Positions 1-13,415 of a stretch of 64,000 nt of DNA are shown here, in pieces. The translations under genes were made by a program, and so were the position numbers. The DNA lies in NCBI RefSeq assembly GCF_003576645.1, contig NC_044929.1:1299260-1363259 (forward strand). The letters run 5' to 3'. The notes beneath the pieces were generated by a model. It saw only the letters and a list, made by a program, of their open reading frames with translations. It was not told the origin of the DNA and ran no database searches. Within the stretch, counting starts at the first letter, position 1. Each line of letters opens with the position of its first letter. This stretch comes from Ipomoea triloba. Its lineage: Eukaryota; Streptophyta; Magnoliopsida; Solanales; Convolvulaceae.

Positions 1-5
1 TGTGT

Positions 6-70
<65 letters not shown>

Positions 71-79
71 CGCGCGCGC
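1..79. repeat. (TA)n then (GC)7 microsatellite
   Basis: A TA dinucleotide run to about position 65 is followed directly by seven GC dinucleotides. This compound purine/pyrimidine-alternating tract could adopt Z-DNA in the GC part. It sits at the window edge, so its true length is unknown. Confidence 0.9.
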
Positions 80-479
80 TCTCAAATAAAAAAAAGTTAT
101 GAATGATCTGATTAATTCATTTAGATAGGTCAATAGTTGAGGGTTGCTAAAGAATAATTTTGAAAATTTGTAATAACTATAAAATTAATTTCGTATTTTT
201 TTTATTTAATCCTTTAACCTTCGGTAAACATTGATAGCGGTTGTAATCATTATATATAATCACTGTCTTCCTACTCAACCTACTGAAGTACAAAGAGCTA
301 CTTATAGGGAATATACCCCGGATATACCGCCCTACAGGTGCTATACGTATGTTTGGTGTATTATACGATATTTAGTCCTATATAAGGAATTTTTGGAATT
401 TTAACCTGACATGGTAGGGACCTTTTTCCCTTTCTCTTCCTCTCTCTACAAATATCCTAGAAGCCATGCTCTACCTTCA

Positions 480-582
480 CCATCAGTTACCTCCACTGAT
501 GGCTCGAGCCCACTCCCATCATTCATGTGGGAGTGTAAACCGGGACACCAGGTGCCACTAGACCACAAGGTCTTTGGCAATG
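480..582 (-). mobile_element. tRNA-derived SINE, family 1 head
   Basis: On the minus strand this reads as a tRNA-like promoter: box A-like 'tggtctagtggca', then box B-like 'ggctcgagcc' about 60 bp later. The same module recurs at 1695-1803 (plus), 12712-12862 (minus) and 57073-57200 (plus). The tail shared by several copies contains a 'gactctttgtgcttcagtag' phrase. Naming it as a known SINE family would need a repeat library. Confidence 0.65.
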
Positions 583-1694
583 CAATTCTTAGTCTATCTT
601 ATCTGGTGGTGTATGTGTTTTGCCTTATGCTTATGTTGCTAGCTATTTTGTTGTTGCAACTTGGGCAATACTATTTTCTTGTTAGACTAGGTTTAGATTA
701 CTTTAAGCCTATGAGCTTATGATTAATTTTGTCTAAGTATTGGCAAATATTGTGTCTTTCTTACTTAGACATTAGTTGATTTTGGGTAGACTTATTTTTG
801 GCTTGAGACCTTCTCCCATGGACTATTTATATACTTATTTTGGATTAATAAATTGATTGTTTTTTTATTTGAAAAAAATATTCACGAAAATTATGAAATT
901 AAGAGATTTTTTTTTTCAAAGTTAGACACAATGATCCTTTGAAAGAGGGGATTCAAATAATTGAAAGAGACTATTTTATGATTGAAAGATGGATCTTGGA
1001 GACTTTTTTTCTTGCAGCTTTAGTCTTATCCTTGAATTATTACTTCTTTTTTTTTAAAAAAAATCATGTTTTGGTGGGGTTCTTATAGATTTAGGGTGCG
1101 AAGGTGTTTCTTTTTGAAGGTCTAACGATGGCAGTCTAATATTTCCATTTACAATCATTATATGTACTAAAGCTCATGTTGTAGCCGCAGGATCGGACTT
1201 GATACCACTTTCATAGTTTCTACAAGCATATATTGTCATACAAATTAATTTATTTTTTTAATACTTAACAGGTGTTCTGAGTAGGTTCTAACTGTAGGAG
1301 ACACCTTTAAATCTGTATCATATCGACCCAATTAAGAAGAAAATTGCTGGTCTAATTGGTTTTTCTATACATGAAGGGGTTCGAACTCCCGACCTCTCTT
1401 AAGGGACAAGAGTGCACGGTCACTCAGGCTAACTAAACTGATTTATTTTTCTAATACTTTATACTCCATCTGCTCGCTTTTATGTGTTAGGTTCGATTAA
1501 CGAGACTTTACTGAAGTTATTTATTATTTAATTTTTCATAATATCACGTTTAGAATTAGTATGTAAAATTTATATATTTAGAAATTACATTAAAGGTACT
1601 ATTAAAATAAAAAAAAATTAATTTAAAAATTATAAGAAAATGCTAATAGAAATAAACAAAGAAAAAAGAGTTGGTTTGACCAATTATTAATAAG

Positions 1695-1803
1695 TAGCAC
1701 CCGGTGGTCTCGGTGTCCCGTTTACACTCTCACATGGATGATGGGAGTGAGTTCGAGCCTCAGTGGAGACAACTGTTGACTCTTTGTGTTTCAGTAGGTT
1801 GAG
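1695..1803 (+). mobile_element. tRNA-derived SINE, family 1
   Basis: Plus-strand copy with degraded box A, intact box B-like 'gagttcgagcctc', and the body phrase 'ttgactctttgtgtttcagt'. It lies in AT-rich sequence with no clear target duplication visible. Confidence 0.65.
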
Positions 1804-2392
1804 TTAAATACTATATTAGGTTTCAAAATAAATAATTGTTTTGAAATAATTTTTATTTAATAAATATAATTAATAGTTTATTTTTAATTTAAAATAAATT
1901 ATAAGAAATTAATTCAAATAAACTAAAAGATTATATAATTTCAATAATGGCTTTGGGATCAATTGTCACATCATGGATCGAGCATGAAACCCTATCCCAT
2001 AGATAAGTGAACCATTTTTTTAATTATCAAATCGTGTCTTTATAAAACTATTTTTTTTTTATACAAAAATCAAATCAAATCAAATAAAAAATCATGACTA
2101 TTTTTAGATTCTAATTTACTTTCCAAATCATTACCACATTTGATGAGAATCCCGCAAAACAAGCATATATATCCTAGGATTAGATAGAAGCAGTCCCTAG
2201 GGAATGAGTAATTGATGAATGATGAGGTTTACATAGTATGACCAGTTGAACTTCTCATGCGAGCTATAACTCCTTTTTATATTCTTAAAATGGTGTTGTG
2301 ACTTGTAACTTCTTTTACATTATTTAACATGTTCATGCACAAGATGTTAATATTTATTTCTAAATTCACATTAAAAAAGGTTTATGTCAAGA

Positions 2393-3166
2393 TAAAATCA
2401 AGGGAAAAGGGTCAAATAGGCCCTCGAACATTTCATAAGAAGTCAATTAGGTCCACGAACTTTTAAAATGTGCAATTAAACCCTCAAACATGTCAAAATA
2501 AGGCAATGAAGCCCACGAATAGGTAATTGACCTGTTATTACCGGTCATTTGGATTTTCCGACGACCGGCGACGACCGAATCGTCGCCGGTCGCCGTCTCC
2601 GGCGAATGGCCGCCTTCTCCGTGAAGAAGGCAACCAGAAATGGCCGCCTTCTTCACGGAGAAGGCCACCAGATCTGGTCACCTTCTCCGTGAAGAAGGTG
2701 ACCAGAACTCTGGTCGCCTTCTCCGTGAAGAAGGCAACCAGATCTAGTTGCCTTCTTCACGGAAAAGGCGACCAGAAATGGCCGCCTTCTTCACGGAGAA
2801 GGCGACCAGATCTGGTCACCTTCTCCGTGAAGAAGGTGACCAGAACTCTGGTCGCCTTCTCCGTGAAGAAGGCGTCCATTTCTGGTTGCCTTCTTCACGG
2901 AGAAGGCGGCCATTCGCCGGAGACGGCGACCGGCGACGATTCGGTCGTCGCCGGTCGCCGGACTGTGTCGTCGGTGGCCGGAAAGTGTTGCCGGTCGTCG
3001 GAAAATCCAAATGACCGGTAATAACAGGTCAATTACCTATTCGTGGGCTTCATTGCCTTATTTTGACATGTTTGAGGGTTTAATTGCACGTTTTAAAAGT
3101 TCGTGGACCTAATTGACTTCTTATGAAATGTTCGAGGGCCTATTTGACCCTTTTCTCTAAAATCAA
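2393..3166. mobile_element. MULE-type foldback MITE with GC-rich palindromic core
   Basis: The element spans 2402-3157 and is flanked by a perfect 9-bp target duplication taaaatcaa (2393-2401 and 3158-3166). Terminal inverted repeats of about 168 bp (2402-2569 and 2990-3157) differ at only about two positions and begin gggaaaagggtcaaat / gagaaaagggtcaaat. A 9-bp duplication with long TIRs is the hallmark of Mutator-like elements. The core (2570-2989) is GC-rich and made of alternating direct and inverted copies of a 'ccttctccgtgaagaagg' palindrome, so most of the element could fold on itself. It encodes no transposase; the open frames across it are by-products of the repeat. Confidence 0.88.
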
Positions 3167-6029
3167 TGATAAACAAAACGATACAATCCTTAGTGTTTTG
3201 GCTGAAATTTTTTTCTACGACGATAAGATGGAGATTTTTAATATATGTCAATTCAATCTTCTAGTTGAAAATATGATCTTCAGCTTTAACTCAGTAGTAA
3301 ACTATAACGACCAAACATGAGTATTCTAAATTTAGAGAATATTTTTAATGTCTTAATTAGATAATGCTTGTTATTTTCTCTATATTCTTCTCTTTTTCTG
3401 TAAATTTGTTTTACACTTTTAGGATGACAACACATTGTGTTATTATGAGTATATATATATATTGTGTGTGTGTGTGAGAGAGAGAGAGAGAAATTGTATG
3501 ATGATAGTAAAATGTTGCTAAAAGGGATAATTGGATTGTGTGAATATATAAGGGATTCACTCGTGGTGGTGAGCACTGAGCAGAAGAATATTGGAAGATG
3601 GTATGATGTTGATGTTCAAGTGGCCATAAAATCAAATGAACCATTAATAAAGTCATTTGAACTATTTGAAACCATAGAGAATGCAATTGGAATAAGTATA
3701 TATGGCTTGATATTTTTCTAATTTTAAGTGAAGTTGAATCTTATATAGGTTGTACTTGATGACACATAGTTAAATACAAAGTATAGTGCAATAGTTCATA
3801 TGTAGTTTGAAGTTAAATTCATATGAAATGCTATAAGTTGAATGCTAGAGTAGCTAACTAAGCTATTTCGATGAGTTATATAACTTAATATTTAAGATCT
3901 AAGGTTCTTGTCAAGTAGTCTCATGATGTTTCAAGTTTTCAATTATATAATATGTTATGTTACCATTCTCTTTGTAAGTAATCAGAAACAAACATCGTGA
4001 TATGTTTTTATACCAATTGTCAAGATCAAGTACGTTTTTTAACACTATATCATAAGTCATAGCGAATAGCGAATGTGTGATTTTATTTTCTTACATTTGC
4101 TTAACTGTCAAGGTCACATTTTGACCCTCAAGCCTCCATCTAATAATAAGAAGTGTTTAATGAAACACTCTAAAGTGCCCTCATACCATATAATGTTATA
4201 TAGCACCTTAATATGCATTTTGAAGTGTTGTTTAATTGCATTAATTAGTTCATGAGGCATTTTGAAATGCTTTATTACATCTAATGCTAGATAACATTTT
4301 GTGGTGGGTTGGAATTAATTTCTTTTTAAAAAGGCAAATATGAAAATGATATTACATTTTCTTTGTTTTTTTAAAAAACATAATCAAACATAATTACCCT
4401 TACAAAATAGGCTAAAAGGAGTAAGCAAAGCCTATGAATGAACTCAAACTCTTAACTAAACATAAAAGTATTAGTTGTGTCATTTTTGTTATATGGTATA
4501 TTATTAGTCCGGATATCCCTATATTTATATCTAATATATAATATTATCAATACCATAAAAAAAAATCAAAATTGCTTAATATCCATTTCATGTTTATTAG
4601 AAGTGATAGCGGGACCCAAGTTCGAAATGAAAAGCCTACAAATGCGACGACTTATAGGAGTTGTGGGTATTATATATATTATTTATCAGGATATAACATG
4701 TGGATTAACCCCACCAAAGGCACCCAGATGTTGAATTTTTGTTGACATAATATTTTTCATAATTTTCATGTTGACCTTTGCTCCACTTTTAGATATTTAA
4801 TTAAATTTCTTTTTTTAATAAAAGTTTTTTTGGTGGAGCTTAATTTGATAATAATAATAATAACCGCACGTTTAGTTCACTGAATAGGTCTAGAATCTTA
4901 AATAGATGGATTTTTTTTAGCACTACTAAATCTTAAATGGATGGATTAGTATTTCTTAAAATATAGTATTTATTTATTGATAAAGAACTAGTATTTATGA
5001 GTGATTGTTGAGGAGAGGCAAACCAAACAAATTTTGTTTTTCTATTCCATTCCGTATGAACTAGAACTCCTATTCCCCAAAATCAATTCCTACCATCGTT
5101 TTGTTGTTCCATAGTAGCAAGGAAATATCACATTTATTTCCTTCACAAAGGGATTGAGAAATTTTCATAAAAAAATCATTTAGAAATTATTGTCTTACAA
5201 TCCTCATTCCTCATAAAGTAAAAGTTTTCCCCTTCATAATACCCTCACTTGTGATCACTTTCATACTAACTTTCTGAGTTTAATTAGCTCCACATCAACA
5301 TTCTTCAATCATCTTCCTTTAACAAGTTTCAAGCTTGGCTAAAACTAAAATAATAAAAAAAAAAAACAAAACAAAAAAAACTATCAAGCTATTGGGTCAA
5401 TTTTAAATGATTGATTTTAAATTGATCAAGATGGAATTCAATTTTCTAGCTGCCTTTAATTTGGAGTATTCAATATTAACATGTGACTTTGTAAGGTTGG
5501 TTTTGAAATCAAAAGTATTGGTGCATTTAAGTCTCAATATGCATAATCTTAGTGATGTTAATATATGTTAATCTTATTATTTTTGTTGTTGTTGTTGTTC
5601 ATTCATTTTTATTGTATTTTTGTTTAATTGTTATAGTGAGTATATTCATTTTTTTTACTACTGACTCTGTTGCAATGTAATATATGTTCATACCTATTAG
5701 AACATAAAAATTTATGGGGTCGATTATTTATTTATAAAATTAGTCTTATATTTATATTTAATTTTATGTTCAATTAGTTACATGGTATTCTTGGTTATTT
5801 TTAGGCTACATTGTTTTGAGGGCAATTAACTCGAGTAGATTGTATGGAACACATTGCAATATTTTATGAATTGAAAGCATAAAAGTTTCCATTAAATTTT
5901 ATCCATAATCATTAGTTTTCATGGACCATCCAACTTCAGTATTGTTCACTATAAAGGCAGTCCTAGTAATATCGCAACAATGTTTATTTATTATTTAAAA
6001 CATGGCATGAACTCTTAACAGTTCAGCCA
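3167..6029. other. Intergenic, no gene seen
   Basis: AT-rich sequence. At about 3967-4140 there is a dispersed repeat (phrases 'ataccaattgtcaagatcaag', 'gtcacattttgaccctcaagcctcc') that recurs near 11780-11890, 32000-32160 and 63370-63580. The open frames here have no recognisable domain and look like chance. Confidence 0.55.
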
Positions 6030-7300
6030 AAATCAAAGTGGAATTCATTATTTTGACCACTAAAATACTTCACATCAATTTATATGGCATGCGATTAGAT
6101 TCGATACTCATCTTACAATTTAATTATGTAAATGTTGTAGGTGTTTTTATTAGATTTTTGTACCGTTCAGATAATTTATTTTGTTTGTTATTTGATGTAA
6201 CCATCGAAAGTTTATTTGGAGAGTCATATAAACTTCACATCAACGTATTATGGACGATTAGATTTGACACTCATATTATACACAGTAAGTAATTTACAGA
6301 ATATTATGATTTTATTAAATGACTTTTGTACCAGTCTGATAATGCATTTTGTACTATTAGATTTAGCCATGGAAAATTCTTGACAAGTCAAACAAACTTC
6401 ACATCAACTAATTACAAAGGATTAAACTTGAAACTCACCTTATACATTGTATAAGTACTTACGTATACATTATGCTATTATCAAATGACTTTTGTTCCAT
6501 TCTGACAGTGCATTTTGTGTGGTTATTGGTTTTGGGCATAGAAAGTTTCTTAAATAAGTCAAACAATTTTCACATAAACTAATTAAAGATGATTAGTCTT
6601 GACGTCGCTCACCTTAAACATTGTATAAGTAATTACGTATACGTACACTATGCTATTATTAGATGACTTTTGTGTCATTCTGACAATGCATTTTGTGTTG
6701 TTACTAGATGTGGCTATAGAAAGTTTCACTAACGAGTCAAACAAGTTTTACATAAACTAATTATAGACAATTAGTTTCAGGTCTCACATTATATACATTG
6801 TATAAGTAATTACATACACATGACTATGTTATTATTAGATGACTTTTGTGCCATTGCAACAATGCATTTTGTGTTGTTACCTGATGTGGCTACAGAAAGT
6901 TTTTCTAAGAGCCAAACAAGTTTCACATAAACTAATTAATTATAGACAATTAGCTTCAGCGCTCACATTATACATTGTATATGTAATTACATACACACAC
7001 TATGATATTATTAAATGACCTTTGTGCCACTCTGACAATGCATTTTGCGTTGTTACTGGATGTGACTATAGAAAGTTTCTCTAATAACAAGTTAAATAAA
7101 CTTCACACGAATTAATTACAGACGATTAGATTCGATACTCACCTTATACATTGTATAAGTAATTCAGTATGTTATTATTAGACGACTTTTAATTTGTACC
7201 ATTGTGACAAAGCATTGGTTTTAGCCGTAGAAAGTTTCTTTGGTGGGTCAAACAAGTTTCACATCACATGATGAAATAAGTGATTAGATTGAAAGGGCGT
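6030..7300. repeat. Degenerate tandem array, about 175-bp monomers, about 7 copies
   Basis: The phrase 'agaaagtttc..(a)gtcaaac..ttcacat' recurs at about 6200, 6372, 6540, 6718, 6893, 7070 and 7230, a spacing of 160-180 bp. Between these lie 'catttgtataagtaatta'-like, 'gatgacttttgtgccattctgac' and 'atgcattttgtgttgttac' blocks in constant order. Monomers differ by substitutions and small indels, so the array is old. Period and AT content resemble plant satellite DNA, but the short array suggests a local relic. No open frame spans it. Confidence 0.8.
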
Positions 7301-9811
7301 CTAAGGTGATGTAAGAACAATCTGGGTATAGAGCATGCATGAACTATTGTAATGAAAAGTACTGCTAATATGGACACTAGATGCATATTATATGATATAT
7401 ATATATGGGTCATATTGATTATTCAAATTTACTCACGCCAGTATAAGTGGAGTCTATATGTTATGATGAGAAGTGCAGTTGATTCAGTATATGTTGTATC
7501 ATGTTGAAATTCAATGAATTTGGTAAGACAGATCGCCGAAGAAAATGCCTTGCGAAATGGATCATAGTTTATAAATTTAAGTCAATCAGGCAAAAGCAAC
7601 TCAATGGTTCGATTCAACTCAATTGAATCATAGCCATGTGAATGAGTCCGGCCTTAGTGAATGACTTTCTGTCTTAACACGTTAGAAACTGTCAAATTTT
7701 CATCAACTTAAAAGTGTACAGAAATCGAAAGTTTTCTAACAAAAACGATATTTCCATCAACTTTCTGCAGGGAATAACCTCGACCAAGTTGATTGGATGG
7801 TTGTTGAGCATAAATATAATATAAACATAAATGTGCAGTCCAACTATTAGCTTAGACTTTTAGTTGAGATGAAGCACATGCTTCAATTATATTTAACTTT
7901 ATAACTCTTCATGTAAGAATTGTTTATAAACGTTTTTTGTTTGAATCTAAATAACTTAAATTGAATTATCTTCGTGTGATTCTTCGCAGATTAGGCAGTT
8001 GTTTAAATAAAAAATGACCACTTCAAACACACAATAGAAAATTCTAACAAAATTAAAAGAATATAACTATATATGTAACATAGTCAAACAGCTTAGTTAT
8101 CCTAAACTTGCTTATGTATATCATTGTTAGATTCTATGATATGTAACAGCTAAATACTAGGATAGTAGGATTGGACCGATGTGGTAACGTGTACTGGATG
8201 GGTTATCGGCCTATAAAATAATTTATATATTGCAGATGGTAGTGCACATCACCTAACTAGTGCATGCACTCACCCAAAAATACAGTTTAATTTAATATAA
8301 TATCATGTCTAAATTATCAATAAAAACTTTTTCAAATAAGATATGATATTTATTTCACATGAGATAATAGTATAGGTCAATTCTTATACAAGTGATACAG
8401 ATGAGATGAGGTATGATAAGATGTCTAAGTAACATTCTTTAAAATACATTATATATCGTTTGTATTATGAAAAAATTCTAGCTAAAATAAGTTGGGTTAG
8501 AAATAAGATGAAAGAAATGCTATACACAAAAATAATGCATGCAATAGCAAAATAGTTACATATATGTCTCATCTCCATTATGAATTGTTTATTACATGCC
8601 ATATGTTTAAGTTTATTTAAGACTTAGCTTTTTCGAAGTTATATTTAGATTAGTCTAACTAAATTGTTATGAATAGATTAATTTTCTTATTATACGATCG
8701 GTGGCATTTGGCAAATTAAATCGGTGAGATTATTCATGTATATTTGAGTCTTTTCAAAACTCAATATCTTTTTGTTTATGGTCAACAAGAAATTTGCAAC
8801 AAATGATCGAAAACCTAGGCGGAAATTAAATTATTCAAAAATAAACCCTCATATGAGATTACATGCTCTTTAAGGTTGAATACTTAGGATCATACCAAAC
8901 CCTGATATTGCAATATTAGATTTCACCTAATTTATGTAGTAGCTCATTGTGGGCTCCAGACACTGATCTTTGTACCTAAGAGGTTGATGAGTCATCGTGA
9001 TTTATGCTTTCACAATCCTGTCCGGTCAAGAAACTTGGGAGGAGAGGGACTTTGTCTTTTTGAGGGTGAGGTTGGGTCAATGCTAGAAATAAATCCAAAT
9101 TAAACACAACTATTTAAAAATAATAAAATAAATGCAAACACGTACATACATATATATTAGATCTAACAATGGATGGTATAACTAATGCTAATCAGAGACT
9201 AATCCATATTTAGTCAAGCACAGATGACTGCAAAAGTCAGCGCTGCCCATCTTAATCTGCTAATAATCCAAAGCAAAACAACTCATAACACCGACATTCA
9301 CCAACTTAAGTGAATGAATCTAATGCACTTACGTTAGATACTTGAACCAAGACTTCTGGTACGAAGTTGTACTGCCCAACATTATATTTCACCCCAAAAT
9401 TAATTAATTAATTAATAATTAGAGTGTAATTAGCAGCATGCATAATCAGATTCTTTCAGGAGAGGAGACAAAATTGTGCAATTTGAAGAAGAAAATTGGA
9501 GATGATTTGAAAATGAAGAGACCAGACAATAAGAATCTTACAGAAATGCTTGAATGTGTCAACATTTAGAAGAAAACAAATTATATAATTTCTATTTTAA
9601 AATGCAGGATAAATTTTGGTAATTATATATAATTGGTTCAAGTTGAATTTGCAAGTCAACTAGCATACTTAATTATCCAAGTTGGCAATCAGGTTACATG
9701 TGGATGTATCAGGTTCATATATATTATGTAGCATACTGAACATGTCTGTCTGTCAGAGGCTCGGAGAGACAAGTCTAATATACTGCTATTGAAGCGTAGT
9801 ATTCGCTATTA
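7301..9811. other. Intergenic, no gene seen
   Basis: AT-rich, with no coding signal. About 7800-7890 carries a dispersed phrase ('cataaatgtgcagtccaactattagcttagacttttagttgagatgaagca', given here by position) related to 12420-12490 and to MGL intron 6. About 8940-9065 is a decayed family 2 SINE. Confidence 0.5.
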
Positions 9812-10226
9812 CATATATAAAGAGTTAATTCCATTTTTGGTCCTAGATTTATAGGTGTCATTCCACTTTTAATCCTTTTTTATTAAAACATCCACATTTG
9901 GTCCTAGTATTATTGTGGTATGACCATTTTTGGTCCTCCGTCAACAAAATTGTGGAAATGTCGTTAAATACAATGGTTTTTCAATCATTTTATACAAAGT
10001 TGACCCCGCTATATTTTTATGTTTATTTTTTTGAAAAAATTTGTAATTGAAAACCGAAATGTCTTTGTATTTAACGACATTTCAACAATTTTGTTGACGG
10101 AGGACCAAAAATGGTCATGCCACAATAATAGTAGGACCAAATGTGGATGTTTTGATAAAAGAGGACTAAAAGTGGAATGCCACATATAAATCTAGGACCA
10201 AAAATGGAATTAACTCCATATATAAA
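9812..10226. mobile_element. MULE-type MITE, 152-bp TIRs, 10-bp target duplication
   Basis: The element spans 9822-10216, flanked by a perfect 10-bp direct repeat catatataaa (9812-9821 and 10217-10226). Terminal inverted repeats of about 152 bp (9822-9973 and 10065-10216) begin gagttaattccatttttggt and match at roughly 95 percent; the unpaired centre is only about 90 bp. Long TIRs starting with G and a 9-11 bp target duplication fit a non-autonomous Mutator-like element. There is no transposase. The minus-strand frame 10071-10253 is a shadow of the TIR. Confidence 0.9.
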
Positions 10227-12711
10227 TATAAGGAAATAAAATTGCACATTCACTCCTAACTATATATTTTGGCTTAATAATAAGTGTTTGATCCATCTCC
10301 GGTGTAAATGGCTCTGTGATCAAGGTTGACAGGTGTTGCCGTGCTGGGAAGGAATTGTTAGGTGGAGGTTTGGAGTGCTAAATCTAGTATTATATCGTCG
10401 AAACAGCCATTGGTTGTTATACAAGTATAAGAAAATAAAGTTACACATTTGTTCTTCTCAAAAAAAGTTACACATTTGTTACTAGTTATAATTTTTTTAC
10501 GTAATTCCAAGTGTTTGATCTAAGTATGTCCAATAAAGTAATTCTAACTTTATGGTTATAATTTTTGTATTGGGCAGTTAATCTCGTTGAGTAGAAATCA
10601 TTATAAATAAACATATTAAAAAAAATTACTATTCTATTAAATAAAGGTTACTATCTAGTAGTATTCCATTTGTAATATAATTACTATTCTCTTTTAAAAA
10701 ATTATATAGTAATAAGATGCCAAAACATCATGTCCCCATTCATATATACATATTAAAACTTAAAACTCTCGATCATTACGATGATTATAATTAAACACAT
10801 AATTAATTAATTAATTATTCATTTAGTTTTCCTATTATTAATTATATAAAGTCAACCGAAGCTCTAGTGGTGTATCAATCTTTGTCATTGACATGCAATT
10901 GATGCACATAGAATCTCCTTTTTTTTTTTATTAACTTGTTTACGTGGACTTAAGCTTTTAATTATTATTTGGTATTCTAGCCATAAGTTATTAATTATCT
11001 AGTATTTGTAGTATTATTGACGGGATATTAATAATTTAAAGTTAAGATTTATCGGGCATTAATTATCATATCTCTTTCATTATTTTATTTACAATAATGA
11101 ACGGTAACGAGAGACCTATTAACGTCGTTTTCATTAGAATCATATGTCATTGGTGCTTGTAATATTTTATTATAAATGGTGTGATTGTTGGATAATGCAC
11201 ATATTGATTTTATTAGTGGATATTAATTAATAATTAATTGAGTTGATCTTAATCATCCACCTAATCTTGTTTAATTATATGTATCATTCTTGTTTAAAAA
11301 CAATTTGCACAAAACCTTACATTACACAATGGTGTTCAATCATACTTCTAACTATATATATATTGCATGGAGTTGAGTTGACTCACCAGAGTTGATTAGC
11401 TCACTAGGACAAGTACATGCTTATGTTTCCATGAAACTTATCAGATACAGTAATATTATAGTGTTTAATTGGCTATTAATTTTATTTAATAACTTTTTAT
11501 TTATATAATGTTCTCTCTTTTTTATTACTTTCTTCTCAAAAAGTTGAATCTCCAACTCCAAGGACCTCCCACGCCCCGACCTGACAAAGGAGGATGTAAA
11601 TAATGGTAACTCAGCTGAACACAGAGGCTAGTTAGCTGAACACAGATGCTAGATATTTGCTTACCTTTACTTACTGCACACAAGGAGAGACCCGATCCCT
11701 GTTTTTTTTTTCAAACTTCACCCCTATGACCAACATAATTGAGTTGTCTATGCGGGCAATTGCGCATAGTAGCAGTATTGTTCTAATACCAATTGTCATA
11801 TCAAGTGTTTTACCACTACTATGCTAAAAGCTATAGTTAGTAGCAAAGTCACAACTTTATTTTCTTATACTTGTGTTACAGTTAATAGATCAGTCTTGTT
11901 TTATAAATATTACATCTTGTCAATTCGGTAAAACTTCATTAGCAATGTTTATAGCTGCCCTAGTATTTTTCCAAATTGAGACCTAAGAGGGACATATAGA
12001 TTTTAATATAAGATTAATCTTAACTATGGGAAAAAATAAACAAATAAGCCTTAAAAAACAAGTTGAATTCTAGAATCCACTTGTCTGCAACTTGTGACTA
12101 ATATATCTATTAAAGCCGCCTTGGCCGTAGCGACAAAGTTTTATCAGCTAAAATATATTCTATTAATTTAAAAAAATAGTTTAATTATGTTATGCATAAG
12201 AACATGACAATTGGTGATTATGATTTGTGGCGTTAATAATAAATTAGTTTTGGTGATCAGACTCACGTGTGCCCTCAATTCATAGTCAACTTCATGCTGA
12301 ATGAACCTGCACAAAATAGAAATAAATAAAATAAAATAAAAATACCACCAATTTTGTAGTGTTTGGCATAAATTATTATATTTACCCACTTATTTGCCCG
12401 CTAGTTAAGCATATAATATATAAAACATAAATGTGTAATTCAACTATCTGCTTAGATTTTTTGCCTTTTAGGTGAGACGAAACGCATACATCTTTCGACC
12501 TGCACATGAAGGAGCGTGTTGAGTGTATAATATATAAAATGTAAATATGTACGTTAAATATTTCACAAAAAATGAGATATGGTAGATTAAGATAGTGAAA
12601 TATGAATTTAAGTTTATTATTTGAATAATCATTGTAATTATTATTAAATTATATTTCAGTTTGATGTTTGCCATGATTTAAATATGTGTTCATAAAAATA
12701 AACTTGATTTT

Positions 12712-12862
12712 TTTTTCGAGTACCACCGACTCTGGTACACAACCTTCTGAATCAGAAAAAGTCAACAATTGCCTCCACTAATGCTCGAACTCACTCCCAT
12801 CATCCATGTGAGAGTGTAAATCAGGACACTGGGTGCCACTAGACCACAAGGTCTTTGACAAA
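12712..12862 (-). mobile_element. tRNA-derived SINE, family 1, full head
   Basis: The plus strand starts with a T-run and 'cgagtaccaccgactctgg' and ends 'ccactagaccacaaggtctttg'. Read on the minus strand this is box A-like 'tggtctagtggca', then a box B region (gagttcgagc), then the SINE body and a poly-A tail. Confidence 0.7.
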
Positions 12863-13282
12863 AAATAGACTTGATAATATGGTGCATCATTATATTATCA
12901 ATTTGTTTGTTGAAGAAGGTTATTAAATGCAAATAATTAAAAGATGAATAGATAGATGCTCACAATTATATGATAAATATCATTCATTACAACAAAATGA
13001 TTACATTAAACTCTTAAATAATGTGCACTTACAAATGAAAGCAATAAAGGATCTCATCAAGGTCCAACAACTTGTTTAAATGGAAGAAATATAATTTATT
13101 TAAAGTAAGGTCAAGAGACCCCAATGATGTTTAAACTTGACCATTACAAAAATATGACCAATAATAATTTATATATACATATATAATTGAAAGATGTATT
13201 TACCTTAGGTAAAAGTTTATGGTAATGATAAGACTACATATATTATTATTATTATGCTCAACAATTTTCTTTCGAGTTTTGA

Positions 13283-13415
13283 TTGATTCTTTTTTTTTTT
13301 TTTTTTGAATACGACTAACTCTATTAGAATGCAGTATCTGTTCATAACTACTTTCTCAACCTACCCGTATAAATGAAAGGGTTTGATGCCACTGAACTAC
13401 AAGGTCCTTGGCACT
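13283..13415 (-). mobile_element. tRNA-derived SINE, family 1, degraded
   Basis: An 18-T run (the A-tail on the minus strand) is followed by the family phrase 'actctattagaatgcagtatctgttc' and by 'ccactgaactacaaggtccttgg' at the far end, which is the box A region read in reverse. Several internal deletions are present. Confidence 0.65.

Larger units (their letters stand above)
80..2392. other. Intergenic, no gene; SINE fragments only
   Basis: AT-rich sequence with no convincing coding region. The longest open frame (411-722 +) runs through a SINE head and is not a gene. About 1264-1440 is a dispersed repeat containing a tRNA-like B-box phrase (ggggttcgaactcccgac); a related copy lies near 39720-39840. 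Confidence 0.6.

Noticed and set aside
411..722. 103-aa frame near the window start
   Set aside because: It runs through a SINE head and AT-rich flank, with no recognisable domain.
2447..3021. Open frames on both strands with repeated VKKA / LREEG motifs
   Set aside because: They are translations of the palindromic core and TIRs of the MULE foldback; the repeated residues come from the DNA repeat and no start or gene context supports coding.
6030..7300. Regular repeats considered as a CRISPR array
   Set aside because: Monomers are about 175 bp and similar throughout, with no short repeat/unique spacer pattern, and the genome is a plant's.
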